This document shows, piece by piece, positions 6,574 to 13,584 of a stretch of 21,038 nt of DNA. Each line of letters starts with the position of its first letter. The stretch's first letter is position 1. Made by a program: the position numbers and the translations under genes. The notes under the pieces were generated by a model. The model saw nothing but the letters and a program-made list of their open reading frames with translations, did no database searches and was not told the origin of the DNA. This DNA comes from Candidatus Segatella violae (GTDB taxonomy: Bacteria > Bacteroidota > Bacteroidia > Bacteroidales > Bacteroidaceae): assembly GCA_002440225.1 (NCBI GenBank), contig DJSH01000061.1:1-21038 (forward strand), in the 5' to 3' direction.

Positions 6574-8247
6574 TTACAAATGCAGCCAAACGGTGCGGAG
6601 ATACACGCGCCAGATGGCTAGGTGGGCGGAGGAGTTGATTTCCTCGCATACCCTTACGCAGGTATCGACCAACGTGGTGAGGGATGCCTCTTCATCCTCC
6701 CCTGCCTTCACCTTCACGATGAAGGCATTGAGGTGATGGTCGCCTACCTTGAGGTTGTCGGCGGCCTTCACAGGGAAATCCTCCGACCTTAATATCATAT
6801 ATAATATAGGGGCATAGTTGCGGAAGGAGGCAATGAGCTTCTCCCCTACTATGCGGTTCTTGCGATTCTTTACTTGATGGGTTCTGCCTTCGAGGAGCTT
6901 CAGGTTTGCCTTGTCGCCGGTCATGAAGTATTCCAGCAGGAACTTGTCCCAGTTGACGAAATAGGTGATGGTGCCGTCGTCGTCGGTCATCTTTCCGATG
7001 TGGGCGAAGTAAGGGGACTTGATCGTCTGCTCCTGTCGAGTGTCTGGGTCGAAGATGATCTCACGGATTTCTATCGGACGAATTAGCTCTGTGAAGGATT
7101 CGTGGGGGATGATTTTATCTCCCACAGATTTCACAGATGACACAGATTTTTTCGGCTCTGCCGAATTTTCTTTGTCTCCTACAGATTTCACGGATTTTCT
7201 GCCTAGGGCGGCATAATATTCCAGTCTCGACTGGGCGGGGGTGGATAAATCCTTCTTCTCCTCTACTCCTTCCAGTCCTGACGAAGGGGTGAGGAAGGGA
7301 CGGATGAAGTTGCGGCGCCAGGTGTTGTGGACGTAGCCCTTGTTGCTGCGCTCGTAGCGGATGAGGGAGAATATCAGCGAGACATCTTCCTTGCTATAGG
7401 CGGCGAAGGCACGGCTCAAGGTATCCATCTTCTGCTGGCGAAGCAACTTGCAAAGGCCCGACCAGGTGGTCTGGTTGCAGAGGAGCTGCACGATGTTTTC
7501 GAGGATGGAGAGGGATAGGTCTTTGTATCCACATGCCTGTATCGTGCCGAGCATTCGGTCGATGGCTCGGTCTCGCTCGGTGGCATTGCCCACCTTGTGG
7601 TCCTTAATGTTGGTGAGACGAACCAGCTGGAACGCCCAGAGATTCGGTATCGAAATGGTGACGGGCACGATGGCATCCTGTTCGTATTCGAGCAGGTTGA
7701 ACACCAGTCGCTTGTCGCCGTCGAATCTCGCCACATATCCCGTGCGACCCTTGAAAGGACCCTCCACTATCTTGACCACCTCGTTGTACTCCCCCTTCTT
7801 GGGATTGAAGGCATAGTCGGAGTAAGGGCGGTCGAGGATGACCATGTCGTCGTGGTAGCTGTCGATGAACTCACGGAAGAGCTGCATCTGTTCCACGGGC
7901 ACCACCAGGGGTTCCAACTGTCCTATCTCATCGCTGTCGGCATATTTCCTCTTAAAATAGAGGATGCCGCCCTGTGGATACTCCTGTTCGATGAAATCGG
8001 AGAGTGCCTTGAGCGTGGCGTAAACGAAAACGTGTCCTGTATAAAGAGGTGTAGTGATGTCCTTACCATTGCGTCGCACCCGCACGGTGGTGTTGACCGG
8101 GCAGTAAACTTCGAGGATGTTCTTGCCGTAGCCTTGCGCCTTGGTGATGACATCGGCGAACGCCTCCTCCTGCCGAGGTTGCGTGCGAACGATGAACCAA
8201 TGGAAGTCAACTTCGCCAGTTTGCTGTACGTTATGGATGGTTTGCAT
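6574..8247 (-). CDS. NusG-family transcription antiterminator (UpxY-like) with long C-terminal extension
   Basis: The N-terminus matches the NusG NGN domain: FHWFIVRTQPRQEEAF at about 15-30, YCPVNTTVRVRRNGK at 48-62, PLYTGHVFVYA at 67-77, in the usual order. A KOW motif follows (VKIVEGPFKGRTGYVAR, about 158-174). UpxY and related paralogues are about 170-200 residues and act on a few operons, binding paused RNA polymerase near the 5' leader. Here about 360 further residues of unknown fold follow. Residues about 349-378 carry a Ser/Val/Lys-rich linker made from a duplicated DNA repeat. The gene has a promoter and a ~250-nt leader upstream and heads the block running down to the RT, so control of that block is plausible. 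No polysaccharide locus is visible here. Confidence 0.83.
   Translation of the reverse strand: MQTIHNVQQTGEVDFHWFIVRTQPRQEEAFADVITKAQGYGKNILEVYCPVNTTVRVRRNGKDITTPLYTGHVFVYATLKALSDFIEQEYPQGGILYFKRKYADSDEIGQLEPLVVPVEQMQLFREFIDSYHDDMVILDRPYSDYAFNPKKGEYNEVVKIVEGPFKGRTGYVARFDGDKRLVFNLLEYEQDAIVPVTISIPNLWAFQLVRLTNIKDHKVGNATERDRAIDRMLGTIQACGYKDLSLSILENIVQLLCNQTTWSGLCKLLRQQKMDTLSRAFAAYSKEDVSLIFSLIRYERSNKGYVHNTWRRNFIRPFLTPSSGLEGVEEKKDLSTPAQSRLEYYAALGRKSVKSVGDKENSAEPKKSVSSVKSVGDKIIPHESFTELIRPIEIREIIFDPDTRQEQTIKSPYFAHIGKMTDDDGTITYFVNWDKFLLEYFMTGDKANLKLLEGRTHQVKNRKNRIVGEKLIASFRNYAPILYMILRSEDFPVKAADNLKVGDHHLNAFIVKVKAGEDEEASLTTLVDTCVRVCEEINSSAHLAIWRVYLRTVWLHL
7118..7194. repeat. In-frame direct repeat plus palindrome inside the NusG-like gene
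   Basis: TCTCCCACAGATTTCACAGA at 7118-7137 recurs at 7175-7194 with two changes. The 57-bp period (19 codons) keeps frame and encodes two KSVGDK copies. A perfect palindrome TTCGGC-TCT-GCCGAA lies between them (7151-7165). The unit resembles dispersed non-coding repeats I recall from Bacteroidota, here domesticated as a protein linker. Confidence 0.6.
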
Positions 8248-8507
8248 GAGAATGTAATTTCCTTTCCCTTCATGACAATCGCACGAAGGTTATGAGATAC
8301 CTTTTAGTCGGTTTAACGACAGCATCTAGAAGAATCCTTAGCTGAGAATGCCTGCCGCTGTTATGTTGTTGGCTGCGACCTCATGGAGGCGCAATGAGTT
8401 ATATTGATTCATACCACAACATTTATTTTGTTAAAATGTAAAGTATTCTCTACATCTACACCTTTTTTGTGCAATTCGTTGTATGAAACGAGCACTTTTA
8501 TCGGTTG
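8248..8507 (-). promoter_or_regulatory. Long 5' leader of the NusG-like gene
   Basis: About 250 nt separate the predicted transcription start (near 8500) from the ATG at 8247. It contains no convincing ORF, only very short readings. UpxY-like antiterminators commonly act on long leaders of their own operon. I see only short hairpins such as CTCAT/ATGAG near 8380-8400 and no defined terminator. Confidence 0.4.
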
Positions 8508-8538
8508 CAAAGGTAATGTTTTTATTCGAAACTACAAG
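8508..8538 (-). promoter_or_regulatory. Promoter of the NusG-like gene
   Basis: The minus strand has CTTG (8535-8538), 19 nt, then TACCTTTG (8508-8515), fitting the Bacteroidota TTTG/TAnnTTTG consensus with one mismatch in the -33 box. Confidence 0.6.
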
Positions 8539-8882
8539 CATTTTTCCCGATTATTTTCATGGAAAAGCGAAAATAATTGGTAATGGACCAAAATGAACCA
8601 GTTTTCTGGGTTGGAAAAGGAGGTAAAGGACACTGGGGGAGAAACATTTCCAGGGAAAAGTTTCGCTAATTGCATAATTATTGCTATCGACTTGGCATCC
8701 CCATCGACAATAACAATTCTACCATTATTTTATATTTTTATTAATAAAACATTTTTTATATAGAATAACGAAATATCAAGATTATAGAATAATAAGTTAA
8801 TAAATATATTCGACTACAAAGAAACAAAACATCAAAGATATAAAACAACTAAATTACGAAATATGTTATCATCTTAATATAT
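8539..8882. other. Non-coding AT-rich spacer
   Basis: There is no ORF with coding character. The minus strand has about 55 open codons around 8540-8720 without a suitable start. From about 8700 the sequence becomes very A/T-rich and loosely repetitive, leading into the 16-bp array. Confidence 0.5.
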
Positions 8883-9026
8883 AATATTCAAAATATATAA
8901 TTAATAAAATATATAGATTACAAAATAAATAGATTATAAAATATATAAGTTATAGAGTATGTAGATTATAAAATAAATAGATTATAAAATATATAAGTTA
9001 TAAAGTATGTAGATTATAAAATAAAA
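8883..9026. repeat. AT-rich array of nine 16-bp units (candidate centromere/parS)
   Basis: From 8883 to 9026 the sequence divides into nine contiguous 16-bp units, best seen as AGATTATAAAATATAT and relatives such as AAGTTATAGAGTATGT. The last six form two 48-bp higher-order copies (8931-8978, 8979-9026) differing at only two positions. It lies just beyond the terminator of the parA operon. Small ParA systems of type Ib use AT-rich iterated centromeres next to the operon, so a parS role is plausible. Confidence 0.6.
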
Positions 9027-9060
9027 AAGTATTTTATTACTTCATTATTTAATATTTAAA

Positions 9061-9104
9061 ATAAGGTGCTCTCCCACTCCATTCGGAACAAGAGAGCACC
9101 TTAT
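9061..9104 (-). terminator. Terminator after the parA operon
   Basis: A perfect 13-bp stem ATAAGGTGCTCTC / GAGAGCACCTTAT encloses an 18-nt loop. On the minus strand it is followed by TTTAAATATT. It starts 49 bp after the stop of the partner gene at 9153. Confidence 0.75.
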
Positions 9105-9152
9105 CATTATCCAAAGAATTCTATCCAACAGAATCTATGCTTTAGAATCTAT

Positions 9153-9641
9153 TTACAACTTTTTGAGGCGAGCCTTCAAAGCCTCTCTAACAGCTTCGTC
9201 CTCAAAGAACATTTTGATAATGGCATTGGCGAGATGTTTTACAGAAAGTTTCTGCTCGCCAGAGAAAGCTAACTTCAACTTATCCAGACTGAGTTTCAAA
9301 TCCTCGTCAATCATAATCATGTTGCCAGACTTCTTGACACCACCACGATATTCCTTAGAGAAAGCATCGGCGTAAGCCAAAACCTTGTCGAGAGAGGACA
9401 TATCATCCGTAATCTGCACTTCTTCAAGTTCAGCCTTCTTTGTAGGCTTCTTGACAGCTTTTGGTGCCTTTACTTCTTTTACCTCATTTTCTTCGTTCTC
9501 TTTATCCTTCTGCTCCTCAGCCTTTGCCTCAGGAGTCGTCTCAACCTTTTCCTCTTCCTTTTTATTTGGATGCTGGTTGTGGATTGCCTTTGTCAAACCA
9601 TCAAGTCCTCCAGGCAATGCGTAATCATCAAAATTTTCCAT
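9153..9641 (-). CDS. Small ParA partner / centromere-binding protein candidate (RHH-like)
   Basis: This 162-residue protein is encoded 2 bp after the ParA stop, so the two form one operon. The first 25 residues (MENFDDYALPGGLDGL) may be the ParA-contact segment. Residues 27-75 are a Glu/Lys-rich low-complexity linker. The C-terminal ~55 residues (MIMIDEDLKLSLDKLKLAF, then VKHLANAIIKMFFEDEAV) have a strand followed by helices, as in ribbon-helix-helix proteins such as ParG/ParR-type partners or the Bacteroidota TraB/DUF3408 type. It likely binds the AT-rich repeats or the palindrome at the operon promoter. The family name is uncertain, while the operon position with ParA is clear. Confidence 0.7.
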   Translation of the reverse strand: MENFDDYALPGGLDGLTKAIHNQHPNKKEEEKVETTPEAKAEEQKDKENEENEVKEVKAPKAVKKPTKKAELEEVQITDDMSSLDKVLAYADAFSKEYRGGVKKSGNMIMIDEDLKLSLDKLKLAFSGEQKLSVKHLANAIIKMFFEDEAVREALKARLKKL

Positions 9642-9643
9642 TA

Positions 9644-10327
9644 TTATTTCTCCTCACCATAAATGTTATCTACTATGTATTGAAAAGCCTCTTTCACAAG
9701 ATCCAACTGCTCTGGCTTGCAGGTCATCGTTGAGTTACGACGGATGTCCACACGGTCGAAAACAGTAGGAGTGACATCACCGAAAGCCCGGAACAAAGAG
9801 TCTGTCTTTGACCAGAACAAACGGTCTGCCTCACGACCTTGTCCTTTACGCACACGATTTGGCACAAAGTAAGACTTGGCGTGAAATTTCTCAAACTTAC
9901 CTTTAAGCATCTGCATCAACTGGATGAATACACCTGTGGATTTCAACGTATTGGTCTCATAGTCGTATGGACAGATGAGCGCATCCGCATTCACGAAGAT
10001 AGGAATCAAGCCATCCTCAGTGATGGTTCCCGGAGTATCAATCAAGATCGTTCCGTCAAATTCCTTGGCAAGATTGACAGCCTTTATCACCTGTTCCTTA
10101 TCCTTGATGTCGATGGAACCAATACCGAAAGGAGCATCCTCCGGCTTCTTTCTTTCCATCTTCAAGTCATCAGTACGGCGGTCGAAAACTGTCATTTGCT
10201 TATCTGCATCCAATATATAGACGGTCTTGCCGAGTGAGTGCAGATAGTGTGCAAACATAATGCAAAGTGTGGTCTTGCCAACGCCACCTTTTTGGTTTGC
10301 AAAAACAATTACCTTATTATTCCCCAT
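9644..10327 (-). CDS. parA: ParA-family partition ATPase
   Basis: The 227-residue protein starts MGNNKVIVFANQKGGVGKTT, with the deviant Walker A KGGVGKTT at 13-20. The Walker A' element YILDADKQMTVFDRR follows near 37-51, and the Walker B region TILIDTPG near 93. These define the ParA/MinD group. It has no N-terminal HTH, which fits type Ib ParA proteins (about 200-230 aa) that rely on a small partner for operon control. Such ATPases move plasmid or chromid DNA by nucleoid gradients. The gene reads away from the iteron origin, has a promoter with an embedded palindrome, and is coupled to the partner gene downstream. Confidence 0.93.
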   Translation of the reverse strand: MGNNKVIVFANQKGGVGKTTLCIMFAHYLHSLGKTVYILDADKQMTVFDRRTDDLKMERKKPEDAPFGIGSIDIKDKEQVIKAVNLAKEFDGTILIDTPGTITEDGLIPIFVNADALICPYDYETNTLKSTGVFIQLMQMLKGKFEKFHAKSYFVPNRVRKGQGREADRLFWSKTDSLFRAFGDVTPTVFDRVDIRRNSTMTCKPEQLDLVKEAFQYIVDNIYGEEK

Positions 10328-10404
10328 ATTTTTAAATCATTAACCTTGTTATTCTCTTGGTAGAGTAGGGGAGTGCCCTGAAGGCACCGCCCTTTTTTCG
10401 TTGG

Positions 10405-10436
10405 CAAAGATACGAAAATTATTAATAACTTTCGTA
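10405..10436 (-). promoter_or_regulatory. parA promoter with embedded 26-bp palindromic operator
   Basis: A -7 element TATCTTTG (minus strand, 10405-10412) is joined to an imperfect palindrome at 10411-10436. TACGAAA at one end, TTTCGTA at the other and TTATTAATAA at the centre are perfect; only one symmetric pair mismatches. The palindrome covers the space between the -7 and -33 regions, the position expected for an autorepressor of the parA operon. Confidence 0.65.
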
Positions 10437-10652
10437 CTTTTATACAAGAAACATCTTAGTATTAAGTATATTTAAGTATTCAATTACAAAATCATTTAGT
10501 ATCTAGAATACTTAGTATTTGCATAGCTAATATATAAAGTTATAAATATATTTATTATTTAGTTATTTGTATATTTAATCATTAATATACTTATTATTTA
10601 AATACTAAGATATTTAATATTAAGTATATAAAATACTTTATTTATTTACAAT
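10437..10652. other. AT-rich spacer with repeated AGTATT/AATACT motifs
   Basis: About 215 bp of nearly pure A/T sequence contain many copies of TTAGTAT, AAGTAT and ATACTTA in both orientations, with no ORF. It may be a DNA unwinding element or a second partner-binding region. Confidence 0.4.
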
Positions 10653-10760
10653 TTACATACTTCTTCCTCTATTTACTCTTGAAGTTACAATGTGAAGATG
10701 ATTATTATCGGTATCATAGTGAAAATAAATGAGTGTAGGTTGCCCATCATACTTCCTCTT
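10653..10760 (-). pseudogene. Relaxase (MobA/MobB-type) fragment
   Basis: A 35-codon minus-strand reading ending in TAA at 10653-10655 contains YFHYDTDNNHLHIVTSRV. This is the three-histidine metal motif region of mobilisation relaxases (H-x-D then H-x-H-I-V-x-x-R-V). Both the catalytic Tyr region upstream and the rest of the protein are missing. The reading overlaps the end of the MobC-like fragment in another frame, as mobC and relaxase genes usually overlap. It is a decayed remnant showing that the backbone was once mobilisable. Confidence 0.7.
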
Positions 10761-10912
10761 GATAGAAAGGGGTAGGGGAGAGGCTACTCTTTACAATAAT
10801 GTTAGCATCATGAGCCAATTGATTGATATTGTTTGCCAGTCGATTCAATTGAGTTGTGATTTTGTTCCCTCCAACTTTGTGAAAAAGAGAGACAAGAATT
10901 AAGTGTGTGAAG
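10747..10912 (-). pseudogene. MobC-like mobilisation accessory protein fragment
   Basis: A minus-strand reading that stops at TGA 10747-10749 encodes FHKVGGNKITTQLNRLANN followed by INQLAHDANI. This resembles the GNNLNQ(I/L)A...N core of MobC/relaxosome proteins, which help the relaxase melt oriT. No start codon with a credible N-terminal half is present, so the gene is 5'-truncated. The end overlaps the relaxase fragment. Confidence 0.65.
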
Positions 10913-10924
10913 AAAGATAGAAAG

Positions 10925-11460
10925 GTGTATCAAAAATAGTAGTATCAAAATATTAAGATTTTAAAATTGTAAAAGCTTGATATTCAAGTATCTTATATTG
11001 ATAACTTTAAGAAAAGTGTAACAAAACAGGAATGGCTATTAACAGTTATTTACATTAGAATGTAGGCAGAATATGATAGAGTTTTGCCATTATGACGATA
11101 GTATATATGGCATTAGGAGGAATGTGTAACAAAAATAGTAGTGCCAAAATATTAATATTTTATATTGCTAACTAGTTGATTTTCAATCATGGTATTACCA
11201 TATTGTTAAGATAGGTGTAACAAATCCGGATAGAGTTTTAACAGATATTTGCAATAGAGAGAGTTAGGCAAGATGAAGTAAATGAATGAAGAAGAATGAC
11301 TTCCAATTACCTCAAATCTGTATCAAAAATAGTAGTAAATATATTGATAATTATGAATTAAACTATCTGATTAAGTATCAGCTTATTATTATTATTTATC
11401 TAAAGTAAAAGTGTAACAAATGTGAGTTCCGTTTTAACAATCAATTAACATATCGGTACT
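10925..11460. repeat. Threefold ~197-bp tandem repeat carrying iterons
   Basis: Three diverged units start with a full iteron (gtatcaaaaatagta at 10927 and 11320, gtaacaaaaatagta at 11126). Each has a partial iteron gtgtaacaaa 91-93 bp later (11016, 11215, 11411), followed by a ttaacaRttatttaca-like string. Iteron spacing is 199 and 194 bp, and partial-iteron spacing 199 and 196 bp. The flanking sequence is A/T-rich and has diverged more than the iterons. Confidence 0.65.
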
Positions 11461-11490
11461 AGAGGATTAAAAAGCGAGTAACCATAGGAC

Positions 11491-12202
11491 TACTATTTTT
11501 GTTACGCCCGCAACCTCCTGTATCTGTTTCTTCATAAATCGTTCTGTTTTGCCCCTAAAATTATATTTCCCTTTTGTTGAATTCTTTTTTGTCTTTGAAA
11601 ATAGTTCTTTTATTTAATAATATATTAAAGAAATTAGAGCAGAATCGAATGGCTTGAAAATCAGTTAATTATAATGATAAAGCGTAACAAATTCCGAAGT
11701 GTAGCGTAACAAAAATAGTTTAAAGTGGAACAAAAATAGTATAAAATCAGAGCAAAACGTATCAAAAATAGTACTTTTTCCTGTTTTCGTAACAAAAATA
11801 GTACTCTTTTGCGAATATTTGGAATTATTTCAGCAAAAAATAAAGGTAATTTACAATATCGACTAGTTTCATCTTAACCTATGAGAAGACTCCTATCGCA
11901 AGGGACTTTGTAATGCTCTTTAAGCTGTTTATCGGGATGCTTCCAAATGATTGATATACTGAATAATAGAGGCTCATGCGTAACAAATTCCGAAGTATAT
12001 CCCTATTTTTTCGTTTTGAAAGCGTAACAAAAATAGTACTTTTAGAAAAATATAAACATATTTTCAAGACACTACTATCACTCTACATGCAAGTTATTAA
12101 GATAACTTGCTATATATAAGCTAGATTGAGAAAAGAAACCAAGCAATAGTTCTTTGTACAGCAGCCATCCATATACTCCCCAAAAGCGTAACAAAAATAG
12201 TA
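11491..12202. other. Iteron cluster, replication origin region
   Basis: Seven further copies of the 15-bp iteron gtAACAAAAATAGTA occur at 11491 (minus strand), 11706, 11727, 11759, 11789, 12024 and 12188. Four are packed within 100 bp with start-to-start steps of 21, 32 and 30 bp. A second 19-bp repeat, gcgtaacaaattccgaagt, occurs twice (11682 and 11978). With the three copies upstream this makes ten iterons next to a Rep_3-type initiator gene, the standard form of an iteron plasmid origin. Confidence 0.85.
12089..12110. promoter_or_regulatory. Perfect 9-bp inverted repeat in the origin
   Basis: GCAAGTTAT-TAAG-ATAACTTGC lies between the last two iterons and does not contain the iteron sequence. 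It may be a binding site for a Rep dimer or a host factor, or a hairpin used in initiation. Confidence 0.45.
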
Positions 12203-12284
12203 GTATTTTGCCTTATATTCTTAAAAAAAACAAAGGAATAGAACTTTCTTCTTTATGAATGAAGGATTTATGAGATAATTTGTT

Positions 12285-12292
12285 TAACTTTG
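12285..12292 (+). promoter_or_regulatory. -7 element of the rep promoter
   Basis: TAACTTTG matches TAnnTTTG exactly. No good -33 TTTG is visible at 19-21 nt. It lies directly after the last iteron (ends 12202). Transcription would start near 12298, which rules out the upstream TTG at 12290 as start codon of rep. Confidence 0.5.
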
Positions 12293-12358
12293 TCAACGCT
12301 ATTCGAAAAGGCTACTAAGACTAGTCCTGACGAATGCGATTTTAAAAGTGATACGTCA

Positions 12359-13480
12359 ATGGAAGATAAGAAAAAGCAATCACATAAGAAGGCTACTGGA
12401 TTACAGAAAGCGCAGAAGCCACAATTGGTGAAGGTGGAACCAGGCAAGGGAGATATTTTGCAGCCGGTTACCTTCACCTTGATGCGTATGGATACCTCTA
12501 CGATGCAGAATAGAGTTATCATCGCTGCGGTCAACAAAATCCAGAGTTTGGTTCGTGATATGCTGAATAGAGGTGGTGATGTTCGCACGGCTATCCGTAG
12601 AATCCAGAATGAAGATGTGGTAGATGAAAAAGGTGTCAGCATCAAAATCTATTTGAATGAATTTGGCGTCGATGCTCGTAATTACCAAGACCTCAAACAG
12701 AGTATTATGCTCCTGGCGGGTTTGGTGGTAAATGTGCCCTACAAGGGACCTACGGGAAAAATGTTCGTGAAGTACACCAACTTCTGCAATGTGTATTTCG
12801 AGCCAACCACCCCTTGCCATTATTGCGTGCTCACCTTGGATTATGACATCGCTGAAAAGCTCATCAGTCTTGACATGGGTTATCAGATGCTCAACAAGGT
12901 TGTGGTGCTCAACAACCTGAAGAATAAGTATTCGCAGAAGCTCTATACTTATCTTACCATGTGGAAGTCGAGCAAGGAGTCGTTTATCATCACGACTTCC
13001 GAGTTGCGTGATTATCTTTGTATCAAGAACAAGTATCAGTCTTTCCGACATGTGGTGCAGCGAGTGCTTGACCCTGCCAAGAAGGAATTGAAAGAGATGG
13101 CAGACAAGGGATTTTCTGATTACTATTTTGACTATGAGAAGGTCTATACAGGAACTCGCAGAACTGGTGAGCCTGAGAAAATTCTCTTCAAGATATTCAA
13201 GTCCAAGCAGTTTATTTCCAAGAAGGAAGAAAAGACGGGCGATATTCTTCAGCGAGAGCGGTTTGCCAAGCTCATCATCGATCATTTTGGATTCGAGCAG
13301 AATGAGGCGATGCAACTCTGCAAGGAAGTAACAATGGCCAATGCGCCAGAATGCTTGAATAAACTCTTGGAAATAGAGCAATATGCTAGTAAGCCAGAGG
13401 TGTTAGACAAAAAAGCTTATTGTGCCAAAGCGCTGCGTGAGTTCTTTAAGGATTTCTATACTCCAGCAGAGATGCTTTAA
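12359..13480 (+). CDS. repB: RepB/Rep_3-family replication initiator
   Basis: Start at ATG 12359 (MEDKKKQSHKK), because the only longer reading begins at a TTG inside the promoter -7 box. The 373-residue protein has a basic N-terminus. Two winged-helix-like domains follow, typical of Rep_3 initiators: LQPVTFTLMRMDTSTMQNRV early, KLYTYLTMWKSS and TSELRDYLCIKNKYQSF in the middle, then RVLDPAKKELKEMADKG. These proteins bind iterons as monomers, melt the neighbouring AT-rich DNA and recruit the host helicase; dimers repress. Ten iterons lie immediately upstream, which fits. A terminator follows 58 bp after the stop. Confidence 0.9.
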   Translation: MEDKKKQSHKKATGLQKAQKPQLVKVEPGKGDILQPVTFTLMRMDTSTMQNRVIIAAVNKIQSLVRDMLNRGGDVRTAIRRIQNEDVVDEKGVSIKIYLNEFGVDARNYQDLKQSIMLLAGLVVNVPYKGPTGKMFVKYTNFCNVYFEPTTPCHYCVLTLDYDIAEKLISLDMGYQMLNKVVVLNNLKNKYSQKLYTYLTMWKSSKESFIITTSELRDYLCIKNKYQSFRHVVQRVLDPAKKELKEMADKGFSDYYFDYEKVYTGTRRTGEPEKILFKIFKSKQFISKKEEKTGDILQRERFAKLIIDHFGFEQNEAMQLCKEVTMANAPECLNKLLEIEQYASKPEVLDKKAYCAKALREFFKDFYTPAEML

Positions 13481-13538
13481 TCACTTTGGCATATTCCATC
13501 GAAGACATAAATAAAAGACATATTACCCCATATTTAAT

Positions 13539-13577
13539 AACAGCTGACGGTTCGTGATGAATCGTCAGCTGTTTTTG
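13539..13577 (+). terminator. Bidirectional terminator between rep and primase genes
   Basis: AACAGCTGACG / CGTCAGCTGTT is an 11-bp stem followed by TTTTTG on the plus strand. It separates the convergent rep and primase genes. Confidence 0.8.
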
Positions 13578-13584
13578 CTAGTTT

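Noticed and set aside
8556..8720. Minus-strand open reading with IVIVDGDAKSIAIIMQLA
   Set aside because: It looks peptide-like but has no proper start in frame, sits in an AT-rich spacer upstream of a promoter, and may be a dispersed intergenic repeat.
8883..9026. AT-rich array as a CRISPR
   Set aside because: The units are contiguous with no unique spacers.
11879..12067. 62-aa minus-strand ORF and a plus-strand reading TPIARDFVMLFKLFIG in the origin
   Set aside because: It lies between iterons and overlaps one; no ribosome site and no recognised domain. It may be a short relic but I cannot support it.
12290..12358. N-terminal extension of Rep from a TTG
   Set aside because: The TTG overlaps the -7 promoter box, so it would not be in the transcript; ATG at 12359 is favoured.
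12401..13381. 326-aa minus-strand ORF opposite rep
   Set aside because: Antisense shadow of the well-supported Rep initiator, with low-complexity His/Leu content.
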